This document shows positions 43,723-54,694 of a stretch of DNA of 64,000 bases, one piece after another; the first letter of the stretch is position 1, and each line of letters starts with the position of its first letter. The notes beneath the pieces are model-generated. The model saw only the letters and a list, made by a program, of their open reading frames with translations. It was not told where the DNA came from and did no database searches. The stretch lies in the NCBI GenBank assembly GCA_037127315.1, contig JBBBDQ010000419.1:6977501-7041500 (forward strand), given 5' to 3'. The translations under genes and the position numbers were made by a program. Origin of the DNA: Ascarosepion bandense. Taxonomy: Eukaryota; Mollusca; Cephalopoda; Sepiida; Sepiidae.

Positions 43723-44568
43723 GACTAATCAAATCTCTCACTCTATACGTGCAGGTTTTACTAAGATCCCTCCTAAAAAAAAAGTATTATTTACACTCTG
43801 TGGTTCAATATATTGAAGAATGAGCATTTGAAGAAAAGGAATATGTATTCATATACAAATAAGAGTATTGATTTTTCAAAACGTTTAAGTTTGGTGTCCC
43901 TAAACTAAAAATGTTTTTAAAAAAACAATACCACTTATTTTCTGTTTTATTTAGATTTAAATTTTATGTTATTCTTTATCTTCTGACAAGTGTTCTTTTA
44001 TTGTTCTTCTTCCATAATAGTGTTGGTTTACTGATTGTCACACACTCAGTAACCCGCTTTGTCATTATTGCCTTGTTTGGAGTAAAATAATTAAAAAAAT
44101 CCAAATAATCAGGAAATAATCCAGTCACTGGTGACAGAATATTGCCCTACAGAGAATCATTTACTATAAAAATGAATAACACATCAATTGTGCATTGTCA
44201 GCTGGGGCATTAAAATACGTTGACTGCAGATAGGGGTAGATTTTCCCCATTGAGTCGTCCTCGGTATAACAATAAACTGCACCCGGCAAGAAGACACCTG
44301 ATCGATAGGTTTTGAGAAGCGTAGAACCAATTCTTTATTGCTTTTGTGCCAAGAGCAACCCTGAACCCGGGTAGTAGCAACTGTTACGTTCCCAGCTATG
44401 GACAAACAGTTACACTAACAAATCATAGAAACACATTTCTATGTATTACGTTTTTTAAAAAAAGTTACCAGCAAATTTGAAGAAAATCGATGGAAAAAAT
44501 ATTATCAGCAATATATTTTGTGATATATATATATTCAAAAATATATTGCTTGTATTATTTTTCCTTAC

Positions 44569-44621
<53 letters not shown>

Positions 44622-44735
44622 TATATATATATATATATATGTGTGTATATATATACAAATGAATAAGGAACGAAGAAAATATTTCCAACGTTCAAAACAT
44701 TAATTTAAAACAGTTCTCAATATACAAATAGAGTA
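43723..44735. other. Mostly unassigned; LINE A tail and (TA)n
   Basis: CCTTGTTTGGAGTAAAATAA near 44070 resembles a decayed plus-strand LINE A terminus. A (CATA)n(TA)n tract lies at 44568-44655. The rest was not recognised. Confidence 0.5.
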
Positions 44736-44747
44736 ATGAATATTTAT

Positions 44748-44889
44748 TATAAATTATACCGTAGAACTATGTACAAGCTACAAAATAATACCATCATTAT
44801 ATATACCTGATGAGACATTGTTCTTTCAATGTCGAAACAAAATGTTCAATTTTGTAGTAGATTGTAGTTTGTACATGTTCTAAAGTATA

Positions 44890-44895
<6 letters not shown>
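44748..44895 (+). mobile_element. Foldback P4 with hammerhead-like core
   Basis: The left arm 44748-44787 and right arm 44849-44895 are imperfect inverted repeats (AAATTATACCGTAGAACTAT against ATGTTCTAAAGTATAATTT). The core sits in the loop. Confidence 0.7.
44807..44838 (+). ncRNA. Hammerhead-like ribozyme core
   Basis: CTGATGA (44807-44813), GACATTG, loop TTCTTT, CAATGTC and GAAAC (44834-44838). Stem II has seven perfect pairs and starts with the canonical G-C. All invariant core bases visible in this segment are present. Stem I and III pairing and a cleavage triplet were not established. Confidence 0.55.
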
Positions 44896-44927
<32 letters not shown>

Positions 44928-45709
44928 TAGCAATACATCTGATTTTCGACGAAATCCTCTTTACAAAGTATGTCAAAGTATGAATTCGGATCTACAAACT
45001 GATTTCTTACAAAGAATACATATTCTATTCATACGAATCTTTTGTAAGAATCTTGTCGGCTTTAAATAACCTATTGAGGTTGATGTGTAAACAAAATAAA
45101 CCAAACCTAAAGCAGATGGCATCATTTCTCAAAACAGTAGGCCTCTACTAAAAATATAAATCAAATGAGAATGTCAATAAAATCAATTTCTCTACAAACT
45201 GTATATCTGAAAAGAATAAAACCAGACTTGCGACAAAAACACTCCTTAGAAAAATACGTCAATGAAACTTGATCTACGAACTGATTTCTTACAAAAAATA
45301 CGTATTCTGTTCATATGAATCTATTATAAAAAAATGTCGGCATTGAGTTTATTAAGGCATTAAACAAAACAAACAAACAAGCCACAAATCAACACAACAT
45401 TTCTCATAAAATATGTATTAGAAATCAGGAAAAATGACGATGGTCAGAAATCAATGAATCTGCAACTAATTAAGGTTATTATATGATATGTCAACATTGA
45501 CTATAGAGTTTTTACCATAAAAATGCGTTGAGGATTAGAAGGAATGGGTTTTGGCATTAGACAAGAATTATTGCAAGCTACAAAGTCGATTTCTTCCTTT
45601 GTATTAAGAATTTCAACCATTGTGTTTTACAGGCCGAAATATACGCGTGGGTGGATAGACTTTTGAAAGTGGGTAGGTGTTTTTATCGAGACATCATCTC
45701 TAGTTAAAT
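44896..45709. repeat. Diverged tandem duplication (about 280 bp)
   Basis: CTACAAACTGATTTCTTAC with ATACATATTCTATTCATACG at 44991 recurs as CTACGAACTGATTTCTTAC with ATACGTATTCTGTTCATATG at 45274. Later parts are too diverged to follow. A (TA)n tract lies at 44896-44926. Confidence 0.6.
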
Positions 45710-46206
45710 TGCTAGCCTAGGCTAAAGTTATTCTATTTTCCTGTTAGGGGGTGCTTCTGAATTTGTGCTAGCCTAGGCTAAAGTCATTGTTCTGTCCGTC
45801 AGTAGAGTGCTTGTGAATTTATAATAGCCAAGGCTAGAATTATTTATTTGCCTGTTACGAGAGGGCTTGGGAATGCATGTGAGCCTAGGTTTGTTTGTTA
45901 GGAAAGAGTTTGTGAATACATACTAGAATAGGCTAAACTTATACTATTCTGCCCATTACGAGAGGGCTTGTTAATTCGTATTAGTCTACGCTAAAGTTAT
46001 TCTGTTTGCCCGTTAGGGTAGAACTTGTAAATTAATGCTAGCCCAAGCTTAAGTTATTCTATTTGCCTGTTAGGGAAAAGCTTGTGAATTCGTGTTAGCT
46101 TAGGCTAAATTTATTCTATTTGTCTATTCCGGGAGGGCATGTGAATTCATGTTAGCCTAGTCTAAAATAATTCTATTTTCTTGCTAGGGAACGTTTTGTG
46201 AGTTCA
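45710..46206. repeat. 57-bp minisatellite, nine degenerate copies
   Basis: Unit landmarks are TGCTAGCCTAGGCTAAAG, TTATTCTATTTGCCTGTTA and GGGCTTGTGAATTC. Copies start near 45710, 45766, 45822, 45878, 45920, 45979, 46036, 46093 and 46150. One is shortened. Confidence 0.85.
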
Positions 46207-46773
46207 GATTAACACAAAGATGGACGTCATTATTCTGTTTCCTCTTTCCATTTTTATCCAAAATATTTTGGTGAAATCGTTTGACGTTTTTCAGTTAGTT
46301 CTCAATTATTCTTCACGCTGTGAACGTCTACTCGAGTCGATATATCAATCGGAGGAAACCAAAATGATGTAATGTGAACGCGGCTCTAATTAGCTATGAA
46401 TGATTCAGTATATAAAACATTTAGTATAAAAATATAAATCTATCTAATCTAAACTTATTTATAAATGGAACTTTGTCTGTGTGTGTGTGTGTGTGTGTGT
46501 GTCTGTTACCTATAGAGTCCGAAACGGCTGAATCGATTTGCTTAAAAATTTACACAGTTGTACTATAAGCGTCTGCGAGTGTTCTTAGCTAGGTTTTGTG
46601 TCGAGGTACCCCCGATAAATATCAAAAATCGATAATCAAAAAAATCGGGTTATAGAAGGAGTGGTCCGATTTTAATCAAATTTGATACACTCATAGACAA
46701 AGACATAAGAAACGATGTTCAGAAGTTTCAAGGTTGCAGTTCTTACAATAGTGCAGAAAATCGACAATATATA

Positions 46774-46849
46774 TATGTATTAGTTATCCACATACAAGCC
46801 TGTTTCGCTGTATCACAGCTCATCAGGCTTGTATGTGGATGACTAATAT
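46774..46849 (-). mobile_element. Foldback P5 inside H3
   Basis: Arms ATCCACATACAAGCCTG (46786-46802) and its perfect complement (46824-46840) extend outward with one mismatch. The core is between them. Confidence 0.8.
46802..46826 (-). ncRNA. Hammerhead-like core
   Basis: The minus strand reads CTGATGA, GCTG, TGATA, CAGC, GAAAC. Stem II has four perfect pairs with canonical closing G-C. CTG and CAG at the edges also belong to the outer arms. Confidence 0.5.
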
Positions 46850-47251
46850 ATATATATATATATAAAAGGCAAGTTGTTTGTGTGTGTGTCTGGTTATATG
46901 CATGTATGTCTGTATTTTTTCAGCACTTTTATTTTAGTTTTTGCTTCGGGTTTGGCTCTAAGTAGGTATAATTGTAGTTCTTAGTCTCAGCCATGATACC
47001 ACTTACTCAGAGGATTTATTTAACCTTCAAATTCAGTTTACGACGAAAAAACTTATTTGATATCGATGCCAGGAAATCAAAATTTGACTTACATCCATCC
47101 ATTTTTCTTTCAGTCTACGGTTTCGCTTTAACTGGAAACAGCTATTGCTTTTTAGTCTTTCGTGCCAACGTCCAAAGAGCCTGAGCGCCAGGACCTTGGA
47201 TTAGTTTTAAAGCTTTCATTACACCCGAGCAACGCCGGGCTATACTGCTAG

Positions 47252-48455
47252 TGAATTATAAACGTTTTTATATTACTAAAAACGCGTGGAAAACTAGAAA
47301 GTTAAGTATTGTCCATATTTAGGAATTTAGTAAATAAATAAATTCTAAAATGATAAAATAATCTTATTATATCTCCATAGTATAATCAGAAAACCTGAAG
47401 AATCATCTACTTCGCAATTTTAACACGGATAAGGCTGGATGTCAGTAACCATACACAATGCGTCAGAAATGATTTAACACGGATGGAGCAATATGTCTCT
47501 GATTTGATTCAGCCTTAAACCCACATGTGCGGATAGTCACAAGTAGCAATAACATTGAGGAAGAGGTACCCGAATATGAGCGACCATGCGCATGCGCATT
47601 TAGAAGCGCGCGCGAAAAATATAAACGAAGAAATTGGAGAGTATAACTGGCGCCCATTTACATTTAAACGAAATTTCGGATGCACGCACCTGGGCATGTC
47701 TTCAGGAGAAAAAGATCTCATGTAATTCTGTTTATTTAATTAAATTTCATTTATTTATTTATTTTTAGAAAGAGGTAACCTGCTGAAAAAAGCTGAAAGC
47801 TATTTGCTGGGCTTGAAATAAATTATGAAGTCAAATAAAAATTAAAATAAAAAAGAACGAAGCCATGATCATCTAACGGAAGTGAATTTGCTGTGAAGTT
47901 GTGACATAATATAAAAGTTTATGATTAAATGAAGACCTTAATTTTCTAACTAACTTAAAATTCTTAGAATCTAAAATTAAAAGTTAATTTTATTGGATGA
48001 ATTATTTTATCTTGTTTATTTTCGACGGTTTTATTGACGTATTAACGATATTTCATGGAAGAATAAAAAGTCATTAGAAAATGCTGAACAATTTCCTTAC
48101 AGATAAGATATTTACCCTTCTCCCCCACAGGAGAGAGATATGACACAAGGTCGGTTTTTAACGATGGGAACCTTAGCGCGTACGCTCAGACCATTGGTCA
48201 AATATTACCCAGCTCCGCTTACGCGGTAACTCGGTACCAAACTGGCCTTATTTGGTCAAAGCTAGTCATACCTGGTCAGATCTAGTCTTATGCCTCCTAG
48301 CAAAATGGCAGAAGGAAACTCGGGACAGCAGAAATGTGATTCTGTTAAAAGATGAGGAAGATGCGACAAACGAGGAAGTTTTATATAAAACGTGGAGAAA
48401 ATTATTACTAGCAAGAGTGCAGAGTATATATGGTCGTTATTAAAGCTCAAGTTGA
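47252..48455. other. Unassigned; GC-rich spot with NRF1-like palindrome
   Basis: CATGCGCATGCGCAT lies near 47586, followed by GCGCGCGCGAAAAATATAAA. This is the only CpG-rich spot of this kind in the neighbourhood and could be a promoter, but no exon is recognisable nearby. Confidence 0.4.
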
Positions 48456-48459
48456 AAGC

Positions 48460-48941
48460 TTTGGCAATGTCAAAATCAAGCAAAGACAAACATTTAACTA
48501 TTCGTGAATTGATATTAAAAAACGACAGAAAGTATGATAGAGAAATGCAAAGATCGTTGCAATACTGAAAGATGCCTTCTAAAACTTAAACAAAGTATAT
48601 AAAAACACAAAAAATTCTTATGAACACACATACAATAAAATGTATTGAACTACTATGCTATATCAATAATCTTATGTAGTAGTGAATGCTGAACAATTTA
48701 CCTACAGATGAAGTGGAAATTCGAGGTAACAAAAAAAAAAAAAAAAAGAGAAGCAAGTTTTAAGAAAAGTGCATTGGATCAGAAAGAAACAGTTGAAATT
48801 TCTGCAACCCATAGTGAGGAAAGAGAGCTTGGAGTATTTAACACTCATAAGACGCATTGATAGCAAAAGGAAAACGTTGAGTAACATACCTAATGAACAT
48901 TTCAGAAGAAAGACCCGAAGTGATAGCCAGGGGCAAATATT
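48460..48941 (+). mobile_element. LINE B, left part of a split copy
   Basis: Decayed frames with AATGTCAAAATCAAGCAAAG, and later KKQLKFLQPIVRKESLEYL (48785-48840). Interrupted at 48941. Confidence 0.75.
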
Positions 48942-49270
48942 CTTCTTCTTCTTCTTCTTCTTTGTGGCCTGTCTTTTCAGAACGTAGGCGATCATGTGTT
49001 TCCATGTCTCTTTATCCCTGGTGACGCTTAGCACGCTTTTTCTTGTTACACCACACAACCCTCGTTCTGTCATTCACCTGATCAAGTTCTTCAAATATGT
49101 TATCCGCTGCTTTCCCTTGCCTTTTTTCCCCTCTATCTGGCCTGTTAGTTTCTGGTTCTCCAAGCCCTCTTTCCTCATTGCGTGTCCCAATAACTTTAGC
49201 TTCCTGATGTTCAATATTAATTTATTGTTCGTTTCCATTCTTTCGAAAACCTCATTACTCAGAGGTAAAA
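48942..49270 (-). mobile_element. LINE B 3' fragment inserted in LINE B
   Basis: Minus-strand insertion beginning with its (TTC)n tail (complement of the GAA tail), then the GTAGGCGATCATGTG end block, and stopping in the ORF at ATTCTTTCGAAAACCTCATT. It is flanked by CAAATATT (48934-48941) and CAAATACT (49271-49278). Confidence 0.85.
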
Positions 49271-49335
49271 CAAATACTAAGTTGTGAAGAGCTATGATCA
49301 CCCACATCCTGAAAGGACAAGGCGCATAAAAAATA
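49271..49335 (+). mobile_element. LINE B, right part of the split copy
   Basis: Resumes with the final block GAGCTATGATCACCCACATC and ends at AAGGCGCATAAAAAA. Confidence 0.75.
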
Positions 49336-49526
49336 TAGTAAATACCAATATTCAGGAAAGCATTCAAGGAAATATAGTATTATCGACTACTATTGTTAAA
49401 TTTAATTTTATTCCTAATAGACGCGCCTTATACATGACCTTGGGTCAGAATCAACAGTATTAGTAATTATTAATAGTAATAGCACGGAAAGAATGAAAAG
49501 TGAAAAGAAGACTAGTTATACTAAAA

Positions 49527-49757
49527 CCGAAGTTAAGCAAAGTCAAGCCTGGTAGTAGCTAGATGAACGGATATTTTGGAATACCAGGTGATGTGCAGGT
49601 GATGTAATAAATAATAGCTCGGAATTGGAAATCGGAGAACCGAGTTCCGATTACAGTCAAGTTTGTTCATGTTACGCTCAAATGCCCTTGGAAAAGGTTT
49701 GGATCCACTACTTCTACGCCCTTCAGTTATAAATTAATTAACAGGATTTGCATCGGG
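49527..49757 (+). mobile_element. 5S-headed composite SINE
   Basis: A 5S-like part (CCGAAGTTAAGCAAAGTC to GGAATACCAGGTGATG) is joined to an S1-like body (GCTCGGAATTGGAAATCGG, AACCGAGTTCCGATTACAG, then the AAATGCCCTTGG block). Confidence 0.75.
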
Positions 49758-49867
49758 AATTCATTATTATCTGAAAAAAAAATTACAATCTCAAAATATT
49801 TTCTAGCTTTAAATAACCTGCAAGGTGTTGATAAGTCGCGAAGAATACAAATCAATCAATTCTTCAT

Positions 49868-50480
49868 ATCTTCTTCTTCTTCTTCTTCTCCTTTCAAGAC
49901 GTAGGCGATCATGGCCTTCCCCGTCTCCCTATCCCTGGTGGCTCTTAGCACTCTTTCTCCTATAACATCACGCAATCCCCGTTCTGTCATCCACCTGCTC
50001 AGGCCTTTCAAATATGTTATCGGCTGTTTTCTCCTGTTTTTTTTCCTTCTATCTAGCCTGTTAGTATCAAATTCTCCAAGCTCTCCTTCCTCATTGCTGT
50101 CTCTTACTGATGCTCAATATTAATTTCCTTTTCGTTTCCATCATTTCCAAAACCTTATTATTGCTCACAGGATCTCTACAACATCCTTCTGTAGAACCAC
50201 ATTTCAGCTGCTTCAAGTTTTTCCTTCATCTTCGATGAGATTGTCCAGTACTCACTGCCATATTGAAGAACTGACATCACATAGCATTTCAGTATTCTCT
50301 TCTTCTTTTCTAGCGAAATTTTCCTGTTTCTTAATACTCTACTCAGCTTCTGGAATTCGCCCTTTGCCATGTCAATTAACCTTCGGATCTCTGTGTCACC
50401 CTTTCTGTCATGTGTTAGAACACTTCGCAAATATTTAAATTTTTGTACCTGGTTGATTTTAGTATCCCCCACTTGTATTT
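49868..50480 (-). mobile_element. LINE B 3' half
   Basis: Tail (TTC)n at 49870, then the 3' block. The minus-strand frame 50472-50176 reads KFKYLRSVLTHDRKGDTEIR, RVLRNRKISLEKKKRILKC and SVLQYGSEYWTISSKMKEK (each a separate stretch). The most intact LINE B ORF piece in the window, without the RT catalytic motif. Confidence 0.9.
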
Positions 50481-50579
50481 AACATTTCGGGCTGCTATGA
50501 AATTTAAAATATTGCTGGTTCTTTACAATATAGTAATCAAAATAATCTTAGTATTTATCTATATTTCTGAGATGAGGTA

Positions 50580-50758
50580 ATATTTACACTATTTACGTTA
50601 TTCGAACTACTGTCCTAATCTTTGTTGCCATTTGTATGATGTTTCGGCATTTTTTGGTGCTAGGAATTCGGAACCGGACCTAGTACCTGAAGAAGGCGAA
50701 ACGTCGTACAAATGGCAACAAAGATGATGACAATATTTCGAATAATGTAAATAGTGCA
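50580..50758. mobile_element. Foldback P7, copy 2
   Basis: Arms 50580-50648 and 50697-50758 are inverted repeats (TTTGTTGCCATTTGTATGAT against TCGTACAAATGGCAACAAAG). The loop side reads CCTGAAGAAGGCGAAACG, where CTGAAGA and GAAAC are too close for a stem II. Confidence 0.75.
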
Positions 50759-50818
50759 AAGAAACCATGTCTCATTGAAAAAAAAGGAAAAAAAAACAGA
50801 AATGCTAAACCATATCAA

Positions 50819-51130
50819 TCTAAACTTATTTATAAATGGAACTTTGTCTGTGTATGTGTGTGTGTGTCTGTGTGTGTGTGCCCGTTACTTATAAACACCG
50901 AAACGGCTGAACCGATTTTCTTGAAAATTTACACAGTTGTACTATAAGCGTCTGCAAGTGTTCTTAGTCGAGGTACCTCCGATAAATATCGAAAATCGAT
51001 CATCGAAAAAATCGGGTTATAGAAGGAGTGGTCCGATTTTAATCAAATTTGATGCACTCATAGACAAAGACATAAGAAACGATATTCAGAAGTTTCAAAG
51101 TTGCAGTTATTACAATAGTGCAGAAAATCG

Positions 51131-51177
<47 letters not shown>

Positions 51178-51435
51178 CAAGATGTTTGGGTGTGTGTCTG
51201 TTTATCTGTCTGTATGTCCTTTATACAAATCCACAATTTTTATCCAATTCTCACCAAACTTCAAAATTTGACTTACATCCATTCATTTTTCTTTCAGTCT
51301 ACGGTTTCGCTTTAACTGGAAACAACTATTGCTTTTTAGTCTTTCTTGCCAACATCCAAAGAGTCTGAGCTCCAGGACCATGGATTAGTTTTAAAGCTTT
51401 TATTACACCCGAGCAACGCCGGGCTATACTGCTAG
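50819..51435 (+). mobile_element. Helitron-like element H4
   Basis: A|TC start and CTAG|T end, both exact. The 3' hairpin CCCGAGCAACGCCGGGC is identical to H3. A (TA)n expansion lies at 51135-51174. Confidence 0.85.
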
Positions 51436-51614
51436 TAATCTTATATAGTAGTGAATGTCGAATATTTCCCTCACCAATGAAGATAATTAATTTCTGAAAT
51501 TCATAATAAGGAAAGTGAGCCTGGAGTATTTGACATTCCTAAGATGAATTCAAATAAGGTGTCTTGTCAATCATGACAGTGAAATTAATCATCAACAAGA
51601 GTTACAGATATGTA

Positions 51615-51905
51615 GTCATGAAGGATATGCATTGTAGTGCAATGGATATCGGCTCGGAATGAGAAATCGGGGCGCCGAGTTCGAGTTCCAGATGAATTAG
51701 TGGCATTCACTTACGCGCAAAAGTGAAAACGTATGAATCCATCTATTTTCCTTTCAGCTATGGGTTGAAAAGCACGATATATTGGGTTCTAAAGTTGACA
51801 ACCAGTCTACTGCAGAAGGAAATGACAACCTACTGCGGGAAAATCTTCCTACCTAAATAATGGATCGAAAGAGACATGATCGCCCAAGCGTGTATCACTG
51901 ACTGA
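51615..51905 (+). mobile_element. SINE S1, near full length
   Basis: Head GTAGTGCAATGGATATCGGC, box-B-like GAGTTCGAGTTCC, and tail CGCCCAAGCGTGTATCACTG. Confidence 0.85.
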
Positions 51906-52204
51906 GTCATGAAACAGAACTTTTAAATAAGGATATTACCATGTTAAATTTCCTCAGAGGTTGTACCCAATTATTGTTATTCTTGAGTGAGAGCACAGCA
52001 CAGTGGCGATTCTACAGAGAGACCAGAAGGGTCTAAGACTCCCGCCGTCCAAACTTTGGCTAGACCTTCGGTTGCTCCCACCTCTACACTTTTGTAAACT
52101 TCAAAAATTTAAGAAACTAATCAGTGTCTGATTTCAATACGATTTAATAATCAGCACTTTTCCCTCAGCGTTTTATTTTTCACTTAACTTTTTAATGACA
52201 GATA
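51906..52204. other. Unassigned sequence
   Basis: Nothing recognised. Confidence 0.5.
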
Positions 52205-52612
52205 CAGAGACCATGTTGAAAGAAAGATCGATCACTACTTGGCAGCTAGAATACAGTCGCTTTCACACCGACACAGTGTGGCTTCCCTGTGTCTCTTCTA
52301 CAAATACTTTCACGGCTTCTGCTCCGATGAACTTATCTCACTGGTCCCCCCTATATATGAATTTCCTCGAGCCACAAGATTAGCAACTGGGTCCCACCCT
52401 TTTACTGTGAAACCAATAAATTGTAAACGCAAATTATACTCAAACAGCTTTTCTTTTCTCGCACTTCTCATCTGTGGAATTCTATTCCGCTTACTTGCTT
52501 TCCCGACAGCTACAATCCTCAAGAATTCAAATGTAAAGTCAATAGTCATCTCCTGTCGCAATAACTTACAACCTCTCTCATGCCTTACTTGGGGACACAC
52601 GATTATAAAAAA
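52205..52612 (+). mobile_element. LINE A 3' end, frame mostly open
   Basis: The frame 52239-52637 reads ARIQSLSHRHSVASLCLFYK, then FPRATRLATGSHPFTVKPIN, SNSFSFLALLICGIL and ATILKNSNVKSIVIS. The 3' terminus is reduced (CTTACTTGGGGACACACG). Confidence 0.8.
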
Positions 52613-53009
52613 AATAATAAAACAACCAGATAGATAGAAACAGACATGTATTTAGGAAAGGAAAGAGACTTAAGTCATATTTTCATACTTAATGGGAAAT
52701 ATTACTTTGAAATAATATTCCTAACTTGATATGTAGTTATATCATCAGTCAGATTTATGGCAAGATTTATAGTGAAAGAACTGGTCAATAATTTTCTCCA
52801 ATCTACTAAAGACAATCGGTACCGGATTCCCAGAAGCTGGTTGAGTTTGTCACCCTTCTCTCCAGAAAAATCTCAGTCCTTAAGTATCCCTCCCCACTCC
52901 AAAATTCCACAATTGCTAATGAACAACCAGTCTGAAAATGGCGTATAGCGTACAAGCATCCTTGTCAAAAGTGCGAGTTACAATAAGAGAATTTGTTAGT
53001 AGCGCGCGT
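52613..53009. other. Unassigned sequence
   Basis: A 63-codon plus-strand frame (52757-52948, RIPRSWLSLSPFSPEKSQSL) has no known match in my memory. It may be chance. Confidence 0.4.
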
Positions 53010-54140
53010 AGATTGTGAGTCAGGGTCTAGCTAGAAATAACTTAAGGTCGAATAATCCAGTGGGCTTATTATGGGTTGCTTATCTATTCTTTTTCTAGTT
53101 GTAGTGGGATTCTGTTCTAGTGAAGGGTAATTGTATACTGCTGCAGGTTAACGGAGCTTGGCCTTGTCGAAGATAGCCCACTATAAGTCATAAAATGATT
53201 ATAAAATCAAGAAAAGCAATTTGAGTATAAAAATAACATTTTTATATACACATATCAATTAATGTTTTACAATTAAAGCAATACTTGAATATAGGTCCAA
53301 CGGAGGTTAAAATGTTCATGGAAAATAATAAGCTGAAAGAGAATTAATGCTTAGGAATGTAGGGAGCGGAGGTATGTGAAGAATGTCTTTGAAGTCGTCG
53401 CTCTTTAGGTCAGTAAGTAGATTTGAGACAGGGAGAAGGAAAGAGAGGTGAAGGGACGAGCATAGTAGCCACTTGACTTGGTCAAGGGAGATACTAATTA
53501 CATTCGTCTCTCTGGGTCTCTGCGTCGGTCTGTCTGTTGGGTGGTTTCTGTCTCAGCTTCTTATATCTGCTTTTTGCATCAAAAGCAGCTCTTTTAGGAT
53601 TTCACACTTGAATTTGATTCTGGGCTTCCCATTGGCTGATAAATAAAATTCGCGTAGGATCGCTAAATGAAAATTTGATATTTGATTAATTTTTATTTTT
53701 CAACCGGAACATCTGCGCGAACCCGGATGCGCAGCGACGACTTTTGGTCATTTTGCCTTTTTGTCGTAAGAGAGCAAACATCCGATCCATCGCTTTTGTT
53801 CGGTTAGTATCACCACAGGCCCAGAGAGTCTCCGGATGAGAATATTCGCATTGAAACTCTAAAATCGCTTTCGTTGGTGTACCAAATTCTTCTTCTTCTT
53901 CTTCTTCTTCTTCTTCTTCTTCTTCTTCTTCTTCTTCTCTTTTATTATTATTATTATTGTCGTTGTTATCACCATCATCATCATCATCATCATTGCACTG
54001 TCACTACTACTGCTACTACTACTAATACTTTTACGCGCTTCGTTCTTTCTGTGGTAATATTATTCAAGAATTTCAGACAAAGAAATGTGGTTAAACAAAG
54101 CATTTATCTTGCGTAAATGATTAGTTCCCCTTAATATGAA
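53010..54140 (+). repeat. Unclassified dispersed repeat R42, copy 2, interrupted
   Basis: The left part is 53010-53064 and the right part 53826-54140. Both match 41969-42325 in order. A TTC/ATT/CAT/CTA trinucleotide complex lies at 53888-54030. Confidence 0.7.
53065..53825 (-). mobile_element. Insertion of about 0.76 kb, possible solo LTR
   Basis: It is absent from the other copy of R42. On the minus strand it starts TGTGGTGATACTAACCG. GGGC and GGCC at the edges could be a 4-bp duplication with one mismatch. No ORF. The LTR interpretation is tentative because the far terminus is not a clear CA. Confidence 0.4.
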
Positions 54141-54149
54141 AAAGTGCTT

Positions 54150-54325
54150 TGTGGTGCAATGGATATCAGCTCGGAACGAGAAATCGGAGAGCCGAGTTCG
54201 AATTCCAGTCGAATTCGTTGCATTGCAGGCAAATACCATTGGGAAAGGTATTAATCCGTCTCTTCCCTCCAGCTATCAGTAAAATAGGACAGACTGGGCT
54301 TTAGAGCATGGTGGGCAACCAAAGC
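54150..54325 (+). mobile_element. SINE S1, head half
   Basis: GTGGTGCAATGGATATCAGC, GAGTTCGAATTCCAGTCG, and the body to GGGCAACC. Confidence 0.85.
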
Positions 54326-54329
54326 TATA

Positions 54330-54690
54330 GCTGGGTAGAGAAAAACAAGTTATTTTTTATTCTGGTTCTATAGCTGATACATTCTAAATAATTACGACAG
54401 AGCCTTATTCACGAGTGTTTAATAAATTCAACATCACAATGATTACGGTTACAATAAGTTTGTCTTTGCAATACACCCTTGAGGTACTTGGGTAGTAAAA
54501 AAAAACGTCAGCGCCTTTCTTGATGAATTTCGACTTAACATCAAAAAGCTGATGAGAGAACGAGAAAGGATTATTATAAAAATAAATAGACATAATATGT
54601 CTATATTATTCAATGAAACATTGTTGAATAATGTACATGCAAAAGTGCAGTGGTAGGATTGTTTTTTTATTCAACTGTTCACCCAGCCAA
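54330..54690. other. Unassigned sequence
   Basis: Nothing recognised. Confidence 0.5.
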
Positions 54691-54694
54691 CTAA

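Larger units (their letters stand above)
46448..47251 (+). mobile_element. Helitron-like element H3
   Basis: Starts A|TCTAAACTTATTTATAAAT and ends with CCCGAGCAACGCCGGGC, TATACTG, CTAG|T. An internal (GT)n, the conserved GTACCCCCGATAAATATC block and a downstream block around 46990-47210 are shared with H2. The foldback P5 lies inside. No transposase frame. Confidence 0.85.

Noticed and set aside
47645..47670. Retroviral primer binding site (TGGCGCCC)
   Set aside because: No LTR end precedes it and no retroelement coding follows.
50692..50710. CTGAAGA..GAAAC in foldback P7 as a hammerhead core
   Set aside because: Only four bases separate the two motifs, so no stem II can form in this strand.
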